Shown: positions 48,032-61,128 of the stretch, piece by piece
Numbering within the stretch: the stretch's first letter is position 1
Layout of the letters: each line of letters begins with the position of its first letter
Source of the DNA: Mesaphorura yosii
Lineage: Eukaryota > Arthropoda > Collembola > Poduromorpha > Tullbergiidae
Assembly: GCA_009869945.1 (NCBI GenBank)
Contig: WIXG01000235.1
Span: 60,875 to 124,874 of the forward strand
Length of the DNA stretch: 64,000 nucleotides
Direction: 5' to 3'
The notes under the pieces: generated by a model
Told to the model about the DNA's origin: nothing
Database searches by the model: none
The model's input: the letters and a program-made list of their open reading frames with translations, nothing else
Program-made: the position numbers and the translations under genes

Positions 48032-51000
48032 GTAAGTAAGCGAAAAGCGAAGGCTGGGTTACGAACCTGTGCTGTAATCAGTCAGGGTTGCTTAATTGGT
48101 AAATTGCCGTTCAGAGACGGAAATTTGAGCCGCATGTCAACTCAGCCCATTCAATCTTTCTCCATGCTGAGTGCGTGCGAACGCACTTTCGCACAGCGTG
48201 AGGTCCCACGCATGAATCATTCTGCAAGTGTTCAAGCATACGCACAGCATATCAGGAAAATCTGAAATTCATTCAATCATTCTGCATGATTTCTAATTTA
48301 TTCCCTTTCTGACAGGCTATAATAATAAACAAATTCTGCCTTGCCTCAAGTGGTCCTATTTTGAGGGTATTCAATGTTCAAGCAGTTACGCAATTTGAAT
48401 GATGTGTTTGTTTATTACATTGCGTATTGCAAACTATTCAGTCCGCTCTGCTCTACTCCAAGTAGTTTAAGATCAGGTTCAAGATCTCAGGCCTGAAATG
48501 ATTAATATGCTACGCTGCGCTGCGTGGTTTTAAAAGATTATGGAGATCAGACCTCTTTAAGTAACAAGAACTTATTTACGAAGGAAGAAGCTTGGTAAGT
48601 GCTTGTAAATACATAATGTAATAATATGAGACATGTTCACGATGCATAGAATAACTGGAATGTTTTAGACTAATTACGCAAGGCGAAATATTGCGCCAGC
48701 AGCAGTCGCAGGCTGCGCTCGTTTCGTGGAAACATAAACACGTTCACGTTCGTAGCCAGGCTCCAGCGTTCCAGACCAGGTTCAGGTCCGTGTTCAGTGA
48801 AAAATAATGTAATGCAACGTGACAGTGGCCTTAGCTTCTACTGCAAAGGAGAGAAAGAAGCATCTGGTTAAACGGTTAATCTAATTTGTTAGCCATAAAT
48901 ATGCTTGCCCATAAAAATACTTGCTTACTGCTCAAGGGAGTCAGCAATGGAACTAGAACATGAAATCGTGGCTTGTCCCTGCTTCTTATGTGTTGTGAAT
49001 GCAAAACGCACGAGGAAGAGATACAAAATTAAAACAGGACAACCTGTTTCGTTTTGATTTTGTGTACTCTGGTAATTATTTCAGAGTAAACTTCAGAAAC
49101 ATCTGAGAAATTTGACTTCAAAGAAACTTGTGTACAAGTTAACCGCAACTGAGAAATGCGCTTAAATACTTCCGCGCTGAATTAGGAACGAACGCACAGT
49201 CCTGAGGTAGTTTGAATCCACGGCCAAGCGCGGAGACCGATGAAAAGTGAAGACAAGTTCAGATGATGCACTCGTTAATGTAATAGAATTAGGACGGAAT
49301 AATTTCAGGGGCTTCGCAAAGGCGGAAGCCAATTACAGAAGCATGACGAAGCTGGTGCTGAAAAGAGACGATAATACTACGACCTCGTGCTATGAAATGC
49401 TATTGACAGTTCACGGGCAAACCCGGCCCGGCATATGGACCCTTTGGGCTTACTTGACGAAAATGGAAATGAATGAGCGCTCGAGAAATTCCAATACCAA
49501 AATAATGCCATAGATTATTTTTATGTGCCAAAGTTTTACATCAGATGACGAGTAATCGGCAAGGACGATTCGCGAGCTTTGCAGTGGAATAAAAAAGAAA
49601 TATGGACCAGAATTGGAAGATCTGTCGCGGAATTGTTTTTCAACTTCTCCATTCTATTCTTGCTCGTTCGCATTATAATATCGCAGATGGAAAAACTGAG
49701 TAAGAATCAATAAGCTTCTTTTTTGTCATGCCATATATTTCTGCCTTCCTTTCTCATATTTCACATGTACACGAGATTATTTCTCGTGCGCGTATTTCAA
49801 GAGATGGAATTTGAAAAGATGGAAGCGGAATGGGATCCGGTTGATATTGAGAAGATAAGAATTATGACGCGGAGGAGGAAGAACACCAGACACAGATGCC
49901 GGAATTTAGTAAATGTCATACGCACATGCAAATGGCAAATATCGTGAAAGATGGTTCAGGCGGAGATCAAATCCAAAAGAGGATATAGAACAGAGAAGAG
50001 GAATCATTCACGTGAAATAAGAATGTGCGTATGCGGTTTGTTCCAACAATGCATGTGAAATACGAAAGTGCGTGCGAGAGAGAAAGTTTAGGCATAAATA
50101 TACATACATTCCATAATTTCAACTTTCTACGGACGAAATGTCACCAAAGACAGAGACTGAGTCCCGGTTTGAACGTCAGTCATCGGATATGAACTCCTAA
50201 TCGATCTCATAATCTGAATATTATTGAAATCGTGTTCCGGAGACTCAGAGCCCAGCTCAGTTTGAGAGCCTGACCCCAATTCGACGAGTGAAATTGAATA
50301 CATTAAAATCGTAGTTCATAGCCCTCATAAAAATGAAGCATGCACGCACGTGCTTTCATCCTTCAAATTAAAATTACGATCTGACGAGAGTGACAGCAAC
50401 TTAAGAAAAATAGAAGATGTATAAACCATGAGCATAAAAAGTAATTTAAAAGAGGCTGACGAGTACATATATTATACATTATGCGTGCGAAGTTGGTTAA
50501 AGTGTGAAAAATCTCACGAGAAACCCACCGTGATGAGAAAAGAGAATGGAAGATGAAGCGAAGGAAATCTCCTTTGTCACTCTTGCGTCTGCTGCCTTGT
50601 CTTGCTCTCACCAGCCGCCTTCTTTCACCACATCACCGCAACAGTCAAAAACGCATCAAACTTAACTTTGTCTTAGCCTCCCATAATTGGATTTGTCATT
50701 TCATATTTTTCCGTTCCTTTCTCTACTGCCTTGGCCTGGTAAACGTGTGCGCGTGGAGTTACGCAGCATGCATTTACTATGTATAAGCCTTATGGTGCGA
50801 TGAGGTGTAGAAGTCTCGTCCTCCAGTCTGTCACCATATTAATGAAAGGGTTGTAGAGGTTAATCTCATCCAGCTCTGGTGCTGCGAGTGAGTCTGACGG
50901 GTGCTCTCAAGGGCGTACTACATTCTCAGGATTTTCTGCTGACTGTTGCCGACTGCGGCTGCTGAAGCCACTTCACCGACCAGGCGTTAGTTTCTGAGAA

Positions 51001-54000
51001 TTTCGCCCTGACAGGCCGGCGAGCGTCCTTGGTTTCCTCCAAGATGATCGAAGAGGCAAAGGCAAAGACCCGATCATTATTTGATGTGACTTGTGTGTCA
51101 AACCCAAAATGAGTACATGGAGGCACTGGCCTTAATCACTCGAAGATGGGCGTCAAATGTCAAAGAGAAATACATGTTGACAAAGTACTTGCTTTAACTT
51201 CTGGCTAGCGTCCCTGTAATCGATTAATTAGCGTCAAACCCGTGCCAACTCGTTCTACACTACGCTCATGTACCTGCAAGCAGCGCTCTGATCCAGTTTT
51301 ACAGTTTGGGGAAATGGGAACGTTTTCATGAATAAATTACATTGCCTTCATTAGAATGCAATCTTTCCAGAATCGCAGAATCGCAACTTACACTCAAACG
51401 AATTGAAAGCGCGGCGAGTGAAAACTGCACATTCGAGATTTCAGTCTGAGCCTGGGAAATTTATTGCCTCGCGAGCCGTTTAAGAATAAATAGAGTTGCA
51501 GAGAGTGTAATGCAGCAGAAAATTTTGATCAATATATTGCACCCATTAAGAAGATAAAGTATGACACTTTCTGAAATTATATTCTCTGCATACCTCGTGC
51601 CTCGTACGCGCAAGCCAGACCGCGAATATGGCGAACACGGGTGCAGCGCAGCGAAATTTGGAACAGACAGAGCTCATTTTATCTCCTATTTCACAAATCA
51701 TCGTTTGCTCGCCTTTATGAAACAAATGTGATTCCACAATAAGGGCTAAGCCTTGCCTTGACCCAATAACGGCCATGGTACAGTGTACATTTGTGGAATC
51801 CGCTGCTGAATTGCCCATTTCCTTCCGTCGTCCCATGTAGTAGGCGGACTCTGTTCTAATTACCCGAGCCAAAGTAGAGCAGCCAACAGAGTCAAATGGA
51901 ATTCATTTGACAGCCATCCAAGGGGTTTGTTCGGATGTTGATGCTGATCCAGATTCTTCAGTGATGCAGCATTGAAGAATCGGATAAGTATGCCGTGTCC
52001 GCGCAGTTAACTCCACAATTTTCAGGTATGTTTTCAGCATTAGTTCATGACATCATGACTCCTGAACTGAATCCCAAGGCGGTTATCTAGCTCTCACCAT
52101 TGCAATTACCTTTCCGATTTGTCGATATGCTTCACGCAAACGCAGTCAAAGTAGTCGTTATTCTCGTTATGTACGTAATATCGTAGTATCCGGAAACTTG
52201 ACTTGCAAGCAATTGTAAGAAACAGTTCTAATCTGGCACTGTACAAACAAAAGAAAGTGCTTCCTGATAAGGTCTATGACTTCATTGATAGCAACTCCAC
52301 GCTCGATTTGATGTAAAAGAATGCTGTCACAATAACCATGGAGCGGAATCGGGTCAAGACACTTAAAAGCGGTACTTTTTAATGAGCTCTCTGTTCTGTT
52401 TCGCAGTAGACAAAAAGGAACCAACGATAAATGATAATCAGTCACTCAAGCCTTTGAAGTGCAATAAAATGTGCCTAGCTCTTAGTACACAGAAGGATGA
52501 AAGTTGAAAGTGCGTAGAATCTAATCGCCTTTGTGCTTTTGAATTTCAGGAGTGGAGCCATTGAGAGACGTCAAAATCGTCGTACCTTTGGCAGTTAATC
52601 TCGGAAATAACGCCACACTCACCTGTCGCTTTGATCTCGAGTTAAGTGAATCACTCTACACAGTCAAATGGTACCTGAATGGTGATGAATTCTACAGGTA
52701 ACATCAATGGAACTGCTAATTTCATGTCATTGGTACCTAATGCTCAATCTTATGAATACACTAATTGAACTGTTGCCTACTTTCAGATACGTTCCAAAGG
52801 AAGTTCCACCGATCCAAATATTCCCAATTTTCGGAATGGATGTAGATGTGAGTGGATACAACAGGCGAAATAGTGAACTTAACGCTATTTGAAATTAAAT
52901 CTAATTTTTGGTCCGGTTTGACAGACTGCGAAATCCGATGAACACAATGTACGGCTAAGGTCCGTCCGACACGAGCAAAGCGGAACTTACAAGTGTGAAG
53001 TCTCGGCAGATGCGCCATTTTTCGATACTGTGGTTGTTTCCGCACAAATGACAGTAGTTGGTAAGTACTGAAAAGCATTTGCTTAGAGAGTAACATATTC
53101 CAGCTACTGCTGTGTCGATTCTGCGGAGAGAGGGTAAATTTAATTATCTACTGGTTTTATTTAGCTGTAAAGACGATTTTTGTGTTGTTAGTTCCTGGAA
53201 ATTCACCTTTGCGCTTGATAAGTACGAAAACGCAGAAAGGTATTTTGAATTGGCTTATAAATCCCAGATTATATGAACAACGTTGCAGTGTTAGGTTCGA
53301 TGTATGAAGTTATGTGCTAAGCTTTGCGGGGAAGTGGTTTATGTTGCCATTATAAGAATGGCGTGACTAACAACACGAAATTTCACTTTACCAGGTTCTA
53401 AATCTGCACCTCTTATTTCGCTAGACACGAATCAAATGAAAGTATTTGAAGTTGCTACACGATTTCTAATATGACGAATTCCCAGACAGATTAAACTCTC
53501 GTTTTGCATCTTTTTGTTGCAGAATTCCCCGAAAATATTCCCTTAATCCAAGTTAGCAAGTACAAGTACGAGGTGGGAGAGCGAATCTGGGCAAACTGTT
53601 CGTTCGGACCTTCCAGGCCACCAGCAAATATAACATGGTTCATAAACAGTTTACAGGTAATAAAACACATTCACATGATTACTGCTTTTACTTTGCGTTT
53701 TAGTGCTTTCAGGAAAAACTGTTAAACGGTATTTATTTGCACACTTTAAACACCAAATCGATAAATCCACTCTCCCAATCCCAAATCCCAACTCTGTCGG
53801 ACAGAAGAGTATCGTTTATTGCCCATAAACTTGTTTGTATCGTATCGCGTCTCAAGTCGTACAGTCCAGGCAATTAATTTTAATTACTTTTCGCAAAATC
53901 CGCATGTTTACTTTGGCGGAGTTTGATTTCAATTGGCGACGCTATAAATATGCTCACAATTCAGGCACCACTGCGTCCGGTCTGTAAGTTTGCACTGACG

Positions 54001-57000
54001 GAAGTTGTTTGCTACGAAATGAGTCATGAGTCACTGCGTTCAACTTAATTCGCACTATAAATTCTCTCCATTCGCATTCACAGTCGCGCGATTGCAGACT
54101 GACATGTAAAATGCTGTGGAAATTCTACTAAGCATTATTTTTTATGGCATCGTAGCGCGGCTGGGCTGGGCTTCAACTTTCATCTCGCCTCGTCGCGTCT
54201 GGCGTGCATATGCGAAACGCTTTCCATTCGGTAAAAGGTCGTTAGTTTTAATAATTGTGACTTTTCGGATGAATGCAATTTCGAAAACAAGCCAGCAGCC
54301 AGTCAGGCATACAATGCACAAGTTTTAACGGACGGGGAAAGTTTCCTAACATTTTTATTACACATATTAAAACTCCAAAATATAAAAAGAGAATTTATTT
54401 GTAGTGCTGTGCTCTGCGCTGCCGCGTATCTGACAAAAAGGAGCCACCGAAAGTCAAAAGCTACTTTCAAATCCTAAATGCTACTGAATAAATTCACATC
54501 CTAATACGGCCTTTAGCGAGCATCCAGCCGCCTGAAGACCTTTTCTCTTTCTCTTCTTCGGTTCTTAACAAAATGAATAAAAAAGTAGAATAATAATAAC
54601 TTGTGTAATAAAAAATTTGCTGATCATATTAAATATTCTTATTGTAAGTTAAGTTAACTGCTGAGTTCCATTTCCTTTCAGGATGAAACTTCTTTCTCTC
54701 ACTTTACATATAAAAATATGAACTCTCTCACCAAGCAGTGCATTGCCGCCAGAGTATAAGTTTGAGAAGTGTAAGCTTTAAGAGACTAATTACTACTTTT
54801 TTCTCTCTGGTGAGTGAAATATGAGTTTCATAAGAAAAAAGTGAAATTTCTGCGACTGGGTTCCGCCTAGTTGACTAACTCGTTCCACAGTCATGGGGCA
54901 GCTACGCAGGGTTCTCATATTCTTGTTTCTTCACTCTCGTTTTCATGGTCTGGGCCTGAGAGTCTGCGAACACGGAACAAAATTCATAAAAAAGTGTTTT
55001 CGGGTATCATCTCTGTGACTTCTCCACGGGCTTGGATGAACAAAGTTGAAAGTTATTTTGTCTTCTCGGCCGCGTCTCGCTGAAACTCGTCTTTTAACTT
55101 TCCGCAACCATGTATAAATAAAAATCCTTCAACATTCATTGCCAGAGAGAAAGTTAATAAACGCAAACGCCGAACCCAAATCTACAGAACCGGCAGACCA
55201 GGCGCATACGAGACCAAGTAGTAAAATAAAGTAAACACATCTGACTATGTTTTATATCAGAATTTGTTTCAATGACTTTGACATTAACTACGGAGCAAGG
55301 CAACGCCAAAGGCTACACTGCATTTCAGACTTTTCTGCTGAGTTTCAGGTTTTACCTACCTAAAGGGATTTAATTCATAGCCAGCTTAGGCATTTGTATT
55401 CGCATTTTGCTGTCTGGATGTCTGAAGCCTGCAATGTACTAAGTAAATTATTTGAATTCGCTTTCACTTCCATGCAAGGTTGGGGTTTGCGTTTTGCTTT
55501 CGTTGCACTTGGCATTGAGAATGGTCCGGCTCCGTCAGCCCGACTCATGATGAGCCAAGCTTTTGCTCAGTGACTGACATTTTATTGAAATGCGAACCTT
55601 AATCCTCACGCACGTAATCCTTCCTCTCATGTACGCGATGTTTTATTTATGGAGAGTCAAAGCACATTGCGAGACTTACAGGCGTGGCGCTTGTCATGCT
55701 TTGATATAATTTTAAGAAGATTATTAAATGCCAGTCACGCACCAGCCCAGGCACTTGCAGTATTTAATTGAAGTAATTAATTAACGATTTGTAGCTCGAC
55801 GAATTCCGACCAATTGCTTGCGTGGATTAGAAATCTCGTGCATGACTAAGAAGCTACGTGTTTTCAAGTTCAATGTCGTAGGCATCGAATTGTAGCGCCT
55901 TAGAACAAAGTGGGAAGATTCAAGTCAAAAATTGCATTCGCATCCAATTACAGCATCAAAATAGAAAATTCCTTGAAGAACAAAATTAAAAGACTAATTA
56001 TACCTATGACATTATGCGTGAATTCTGGGTTCGGATAGTCGTTTTTCTTTCTCCCATTTGGTGTACTAATACTTCGTACAGTTAAATTGCATCGTAGTCA
56101 GATCATTCGCCTTCATGAGCGTGGGATTAAGAGGTGGCCGTGGCCAGTGAAAGGACGAGCACGTACTGTTTCATTGGATTAGATTATCCGACTTGGCAAC
56201 TGGTCGAGAAAGAAATTAAATTAAGTCCAGCAGTAACATAGCTCAGACTAAATTAGGGTCTGCTGCTCTGGATTCCACTCTTGGACAGGACATGGAATGC
56301 TGGTCTACTCGAGCAGTGCTGTACGGAATTTAAGCATACGACGGTAGTAGGGCAGAAACATTTGATTTTATGAATTTAATAAAATTGGCCTTTTTCCTCT
56401 GCGAAATATAAAATATGTAACACATGAGAAAACGTTTGGAAATTGAAACCCTGAAGCGAGGAGTGAAGTGAAAGTCGGCTCTTCAAATAGTAACATGGCA
56501 TGATGGCATGAGCTGAAATGCGGGTTCGCTACATGTTACATGCGATATCATAATAATAATATGATATTATGCGTTTACTTAAGTCAAGCTTTTAAACTTT
56601 CATCGTCCTATTTTCTTTTTCCTCTTTTCTTTATTTATTCTTTCGGAGCACTGACTCAATACTAAATTTTGATAGAAACAGGCAGGAAAATCTCATTCGA
56701 CTCTTATTCATGGTCTAGCAAATAAGTAGGCACACAAGGAAAACTAACCAATTCTTTCCTACCGTACGTTTAATAGGAATTTCTTTTTCCCTTCAAACTT
56801 TTACTTTTTTGTTCTTTTCCAATAATGCCCGAGCAAAGCAAAGTACGGTGGAGAAAGTTGGCTTTGGCTTTCTCTCGATGCGCTTTTGAAATATTTTTCT
56901 TCACTTTCTCTCGTTACTTCCTCATTTTCCGACGACCGACTTTCTTCGCCTATTCGCCTTTTCACCCTTCAACTGGCACTGGCGGCTGACGCGAAAGAAA

Positions 57001-60000
57001 GAAAACTTGTTGGTAATTGTGTGATGTTGGTAAAGCTGGCTGAATGAGTGGACGCGTGAGAGAAGAAAGAAGTGGACCATGGCAGAGCGAGCGCTTGTAC
57101 ACTCGCCCTCGGACTGGCGGTAACGGCTAACGTAAAGCAGCTCAATGACTGCTCGAACAATGCATAAAGTCGTTCAAGCTTATGTGCGTAGAGTATGACC
57201 GACCATTTATTCTGGTTCAACGGCACGAAATGGCATGGCTCGGCGATCGAGAATCTGGCCGTCCGAGTCAGCGGAGAGAGTGGATGCAGGATTGTCGACT
57301 GCAGATTGGATTCTGGTTAAAAAGATTGAAATTGTTTGGACTTTAAAATAGGAAACGATAATGGAACGAATTTTATAAGACTCGAATGGCACAATGGACG
57401 TGGAGTTGGAGCGGTTTGAGTACGGTTAGACTGAAAGTAGAATGCTTTAGTTTGTCACAATAGCCGAGGTTTCTTGAGCCCTGGAATTTTTCTACAGTTT
57501 TCCTGCTTTAGTATTAAGCAGATATTTAGGATTCAATTAAACTATTGAAAACCATGGCGTGGCATGGCTTGGTTTGCGTCAGGTTTGTTTTCACTCGAAC
57601 GCATTGACATTGTCACCCTCACGCGTGGAGGATGTGACGAACACTGCGCTCTGATTTGGCAACTTGCAATAACAAAAATAGGCAAGCGAGGTAGAATGTA
57701 GAAGAGTTTACCTTCTTTTATAGAAATGGCCTTAGCTGACTTTTACAACTGATCGCTATCGCTGCCCCGTCCAGTTTTCGTTTCGTGTAATGCGTCCTCG
57801 AGTAAGATATCTTTTCTTTTAATGTGTGATTTGGCCATTTTTCTTTGCACGATGCAAACTCGACGCGTAACGCACGCACGCATGGTACGCAACGGACAAG
57901 CAATAAAAAGTTCACGTAAAAGTGAGATTTTTCCACTTTCTTTTATGATCCGTCAATAGAAGCCGACCGATCGCGAACACTGTTTTATACACGACTACGT
58001 AAGCCAGAGTAGAAGTTTTTGGATTATAATCGCAATCTATTTTTCCTGTCTCGCCTGTGCCCTTGTTCGTTTCCATTATTGGAATAAATGGAATAAAATC
58101 CAAGAGTGGCAGCGACTGCATAAAAGTGTCAAAGGCCCTAACAATGGCAGAACATTTGGCTTGTTTTCATCAGTCACAGAAATGGAATTGCGTTTCTCAG
58201 TTTTATGTATCCCACAACCTCCGTACTAGTGGACTCTGAGCACACGTTGCATTAACTGATTGCCCTTTCTGTCTGGATCGTCTCAAGGCAAATACTGGGT
58301 CAGTCTTGGAATGCTCTTTGACGTCGTGGTTCATCTTTCCAGACTCATCATACTGCGTTTGAATTTTGGAAAAGGCCGAGAAATGCGAACACCAAGCGTC
58401 ATTTCATCCAAACTCGAGATTTTTTATCAGATATTCTGAAAATCCTTTGCGAGTTGATGGCGTCAATGAAATAATTAAACATCAAAGAAATTCATAACTT
58501 CCCACATCCTCGAACTCGAACAACTGAATGGCTTCGTTGGCTGAATGTATTACACAAAAAAAGCTTTCACGAATTTCATCGGAATATTATAAATATTTCC
58601 AACACGCCATGCGTAGTTTTAGTTTTGACTGTGGTCGCGTTACAAGAGAACGATTTTATCCCTCGAGACAAATAATAATGCTGTTACTGAAATGGCGGAA
58701 TATAGCGCGCAAAGCGGGCACGAGCACGGCACGAGCATAACATGATAGGCGTGGGCAGACATAAAAATATAAAGTAAGCTTATCAGATTCGTGCTGTATC
58801 CGTATCATCATAATGCATTACCATAAGTGACGATAGTTTTAAATTACTCGCCTATAAAATTGAGTACATGCTTACTCCTTGCCTGAACGTGTATCAAGGA
58901 AGTTATTTCGTATGAACACATAATAAAAATAGCATAACAGCTTGATGGCACTACTTATTCCTCTCCTCTGCCTCCGTGCACGCACCGGTTGTTAAAATGC
59001 CAGATTTATGGGATTTTCTCCTCCGAGGCTTCTTTTCCGCTTTGTGCGTGGATACATTGAACACTTTTTTTTTTACAAATTATGGCGCGAATATTATTGA
59101 TGTTTCTATCTACTGAATTTACTTTTGCTTTAAATCAAAGAGTGAGTTTGTCTTTGATTCGAGTCATTGGAGTTAATTTCCAGAAACTGGTTGATATTTT
59201 TTGAAGTATTGCATCAGAAAGCTCCGCTAAAAGTCTATCCTGGATGCTTGAGGCTCGTCCTGCGTCCGATTGGAAGTCAGCCAAAGGAAAATATAAACAT
59301 GATTATTTTTCAAATGATAGGTTGATTTTATTGTCTTAGAATGTCAACAATATTTCATCCTCTGTTTGCTTGCAATCGCATTTGAATGATTCAAGCTCCG
59401 CACTGCAAGAATTTACACCGGCGATTGCTCGTCGTCGACGGTTGAGTACGAAGAGGGATGAGTACGAATTCCACTTGAGACAGGAGAAAGCGAATGAAAA
59501 GAAAATACAACAGGAGCTGAAAGCGATGAAATATATTAGAAACTTGTTGGAGAGAAAGCTCCGCTTTCTCCTCGCTCCTTTCGTCGCTTCAATTGCGTAT
59601 TGTGTGCTGCCGTCGTATTTCATCTGTTCCTGTAACATGCGCAGTGTTTCCTATTTCTCCTTACAATTTTCATCTTTTTTCCTGAGTAAATATTCTGAAT
59701 GGGAGAAGACGAAGACGATGGGAGAAACGGGAAACTCAATTTCTTTCGTTCGAAGCCGCTGCCGCTGCTTGCTTTCTAATCATGAGCGTGCTCGAGTAAC
59801 GAGAAGGAGTTTAGATTGAATTACTTTAACAGTACAATGAGCAACGGTGCGTGTGCTCCAGTTCTGAAAGTTCTGATGCTAGCGTATATTTGCATTTAGT
59901 ATTTATGCACTTAGCTACGCGCTGTACGTTGCTGAGTGACTGACTGACTAGCTCGATACAATGTTGACTCCTTCGCTAATGAAGTACTCCTAAGATTCAA

Positions 60001-61128
60001 ATTGGATTTGATTAGGAGAAAGGAATGGGAAAGTGGACTAAGTATTGATTTAGTCATTTGGATTTGATGGGGCCTAATAACCAACTGCCTGCAAATCTCA
60101 TCTCCGCTCATTTGTATTATTGCTACGGCCATTTGTACTTCCTTTTCGTACAGACTCCCAGTGAACGATACTCATTTCTCAGAGGAGTTAGAAGCTTTGG
60201 TTTGGTTTACTTTCCCATAAGACGGCTATTGCCATTCTCAAATAGGAACGTTTGAAATAATCCCGGCTGAGACGATTTACGCATCCGCGAATTAATTTGC
60301 AAAATCAATTTCCTTTGTTATGTGGCAGGTAAAGGATCAATTTGTGAAAGACTTCCCCCAATTTGAAGACGGTAACAGAGGACTTTGGGTGAAATCTTCG
60401 GTCGGGATGGACACGGATGTGACAAGTTTCCGAGGTGGAAGACTCAAGCTCAAATGCTTGGCAGACATCTTCTCGCTTTATTCGAAGGCTGCTGAAGTTC
60501 AGCTGGAAGAAGAAAAGCCCCGCTCTGCTTCTGTTCTGGGACCTAAAAATTCTTCAAAATCAAGTTCCATGTTGAATTCATCAGGTATCGAAAATTGCAA
60601 ACTTATTCCACACATTTTGGAATTTTCACCGGAAAACGGCATCCCTTGCTGACGTTTAGATTCCCATTTGAAGCGGCGGGGGTTCCGCTCTAGTGACTCA
60701 TGTCAAATGTTTGTCATTTTTTTCGTTCGTTTTTGTTCCAAATTCATGTTTTATACTTTTTGTATGTATGAATTCGTATACCCAGTTTTGTATCTTTCGC
60801 CACAGCAAAACAAAACTTTTATTTGTCCAGTTTGTCATTTCCCATGTTGCCAATGTCGCAGCCATTCTGCCAATACTTCTCAACTTTCTTACGTGCATGC
60901 TTTGATTCTTATTTAGGTCATCCGAATTCTGGAATCAATTCCTATGTTTCATCATCTGCGAGCAGTACGTCGTCTGCATTTTGTACAGCAGCGCTTCCGC
61001 TGGCGAGTATGCCCAATGTCCAAGACACTAAACCAATATTTTTAATGCTGTGGATCCTGACGACGATGTACTGTGCTACCGTGTCGACGTACATCATGGG
61101 AACTTTTCTACTCGTCGTTCTGAGATAG
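47977..61128 (+). CDS. Beat-like gene B (Beaten path family immunoglobulin protein), 7 coding exons
   Basis: Rebuilt CDS: 47977-48031, 52550-52697, 52787-52847, 52925-53060, 53523-53656, 60329-60584 and 60917-61128 (1002 nt, 333 aa). All introns are GT-AG with matching phases. Residues 1 to about 19 are a signal peptide (SVLTILVWFGIIG). Ig domain 1 has Cys44, Trp59 (SLYTVKWY) and Cys112 (GTYKCEVSADAP). Ig domain 2 has Cys159 (ANCSFGPSRP), Trp172 (NITWF) and Cys221 (LKC). NxS/T sites lie at Asn39, 159 and 169. EEEKPRSASVLGPK is shared with gene A. The tail is Ser-rich, then runs through a long hydrophobic stretch (about IFLMLWILTTMYCA and on) to a hydrophobic end, so GPI attachment or membrane insertion is likely. 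It is a tandem paralog of gene A, about 72% identical by eye over residues 20-264. Likely a Sidestep-type receptor ligand in axon guidance; subfamily not assigned. Confidence 0.93.
48032..52549 (+). other. Gene B intron 1 (4.5 kb)
   Basis: Donor GTAAGT, acceptor ATTTCAG. No nested gene or complete transposon recognised. A minus-strand patch at about 50770-51126 gives broken coding-like text in two frames but no known domain. Confidence 0.75.
52550..52697 (+). CDS. Gene B exon 2 (Ig domain 1, first half)
   Basis: 148 nt, acceptor ATTTCAG, donor GTAACA. Encodes VEPLRDVKIVVP through Cys44 and Trp59 to DEFYR. Confidence 0.93.
52787..52847 (+). CDS. Gene B exon 3
   Basis: 61 nt, acceptor CTTTCAG, donor GTGAGT. 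Encodes YVPKEVPPIQIFPIFGMDVD. Confidence 0.92.
52925..53060 (+). CDS. Gene B exon 4 (Ig domain 1, second half)
   Basis: 136 nt, acceptor TGACAG, donor GTAAGT. Contains SGTYKCEVSADAP with Cys112. Confidence 0.93.
53523..53656 (+). CDS. Gene B exon 5 (Ig domain 2, first half)
   Basis: 134 nt, acceptor GTTGCAG, donor GTAATA. Encodes EFPENIPLIQVS through Cys159 to NITWFINSLQ. Confidence 0.93.
53657..60328 (+). other. Gene B intron 5 (6.7 kb)
   Basis: Donor GTAATA, acceptor GTGGCAG. No exon, RNA gene or transposon was recognised. An open frame at 59370-59819 has a charged, coiled-coil-like start but no ATG at its head and no known domain. An AT palindrome (ATCATAATAATAATATGAT) lies at about 56552-56570. 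Confidence 0.75.
60329..60584 (+). CDS. Gene B exon 6 (Ig domain 2, second half, and stalk)
   Basis: 256 nt, phases 0 to 1, acceptor GTGGCAG, donor GTATCG. Encodes VKDQFVKDFPQFEDG, Cys221 and EEEKPRSASVLGPK. Confidence 0.92.
60917..61128 (+). CDS. Gene B exon 7 (Ser-rich stalk and hydrophobic C-terminus)
   Basis: Acceptor ATTTAG. It completes Gly264, then HPNSGINSYVSSSASSTSS, a linker PNVQDTKP, and a hydrophobic end of about 30 residues finishing TFLLVVLR before TAG. It is 16 codons longer than the matching exon of gene A and scarcely alignable after the Ser-rich part. Confidence 0.87.

Noticed and set aside
50770-51126. Coding-like minus-strand text in gene B intron 1
   Set aside because: Needs a frame change and matches no family I can name; could be an old repeat, too weak to annotate.
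56549-56575. AT-rich palindrome
   Set aside because: Simple AT sequence of this kind arises easily from ATA/TAT repeats and has no flanking target duplication.
59370-59819. Charged, coiled-coil-like open frame in gene B intron 5
   Set aside because: Begins with TTG rather than ATG, no known domain; the second half looks like random intron translation.
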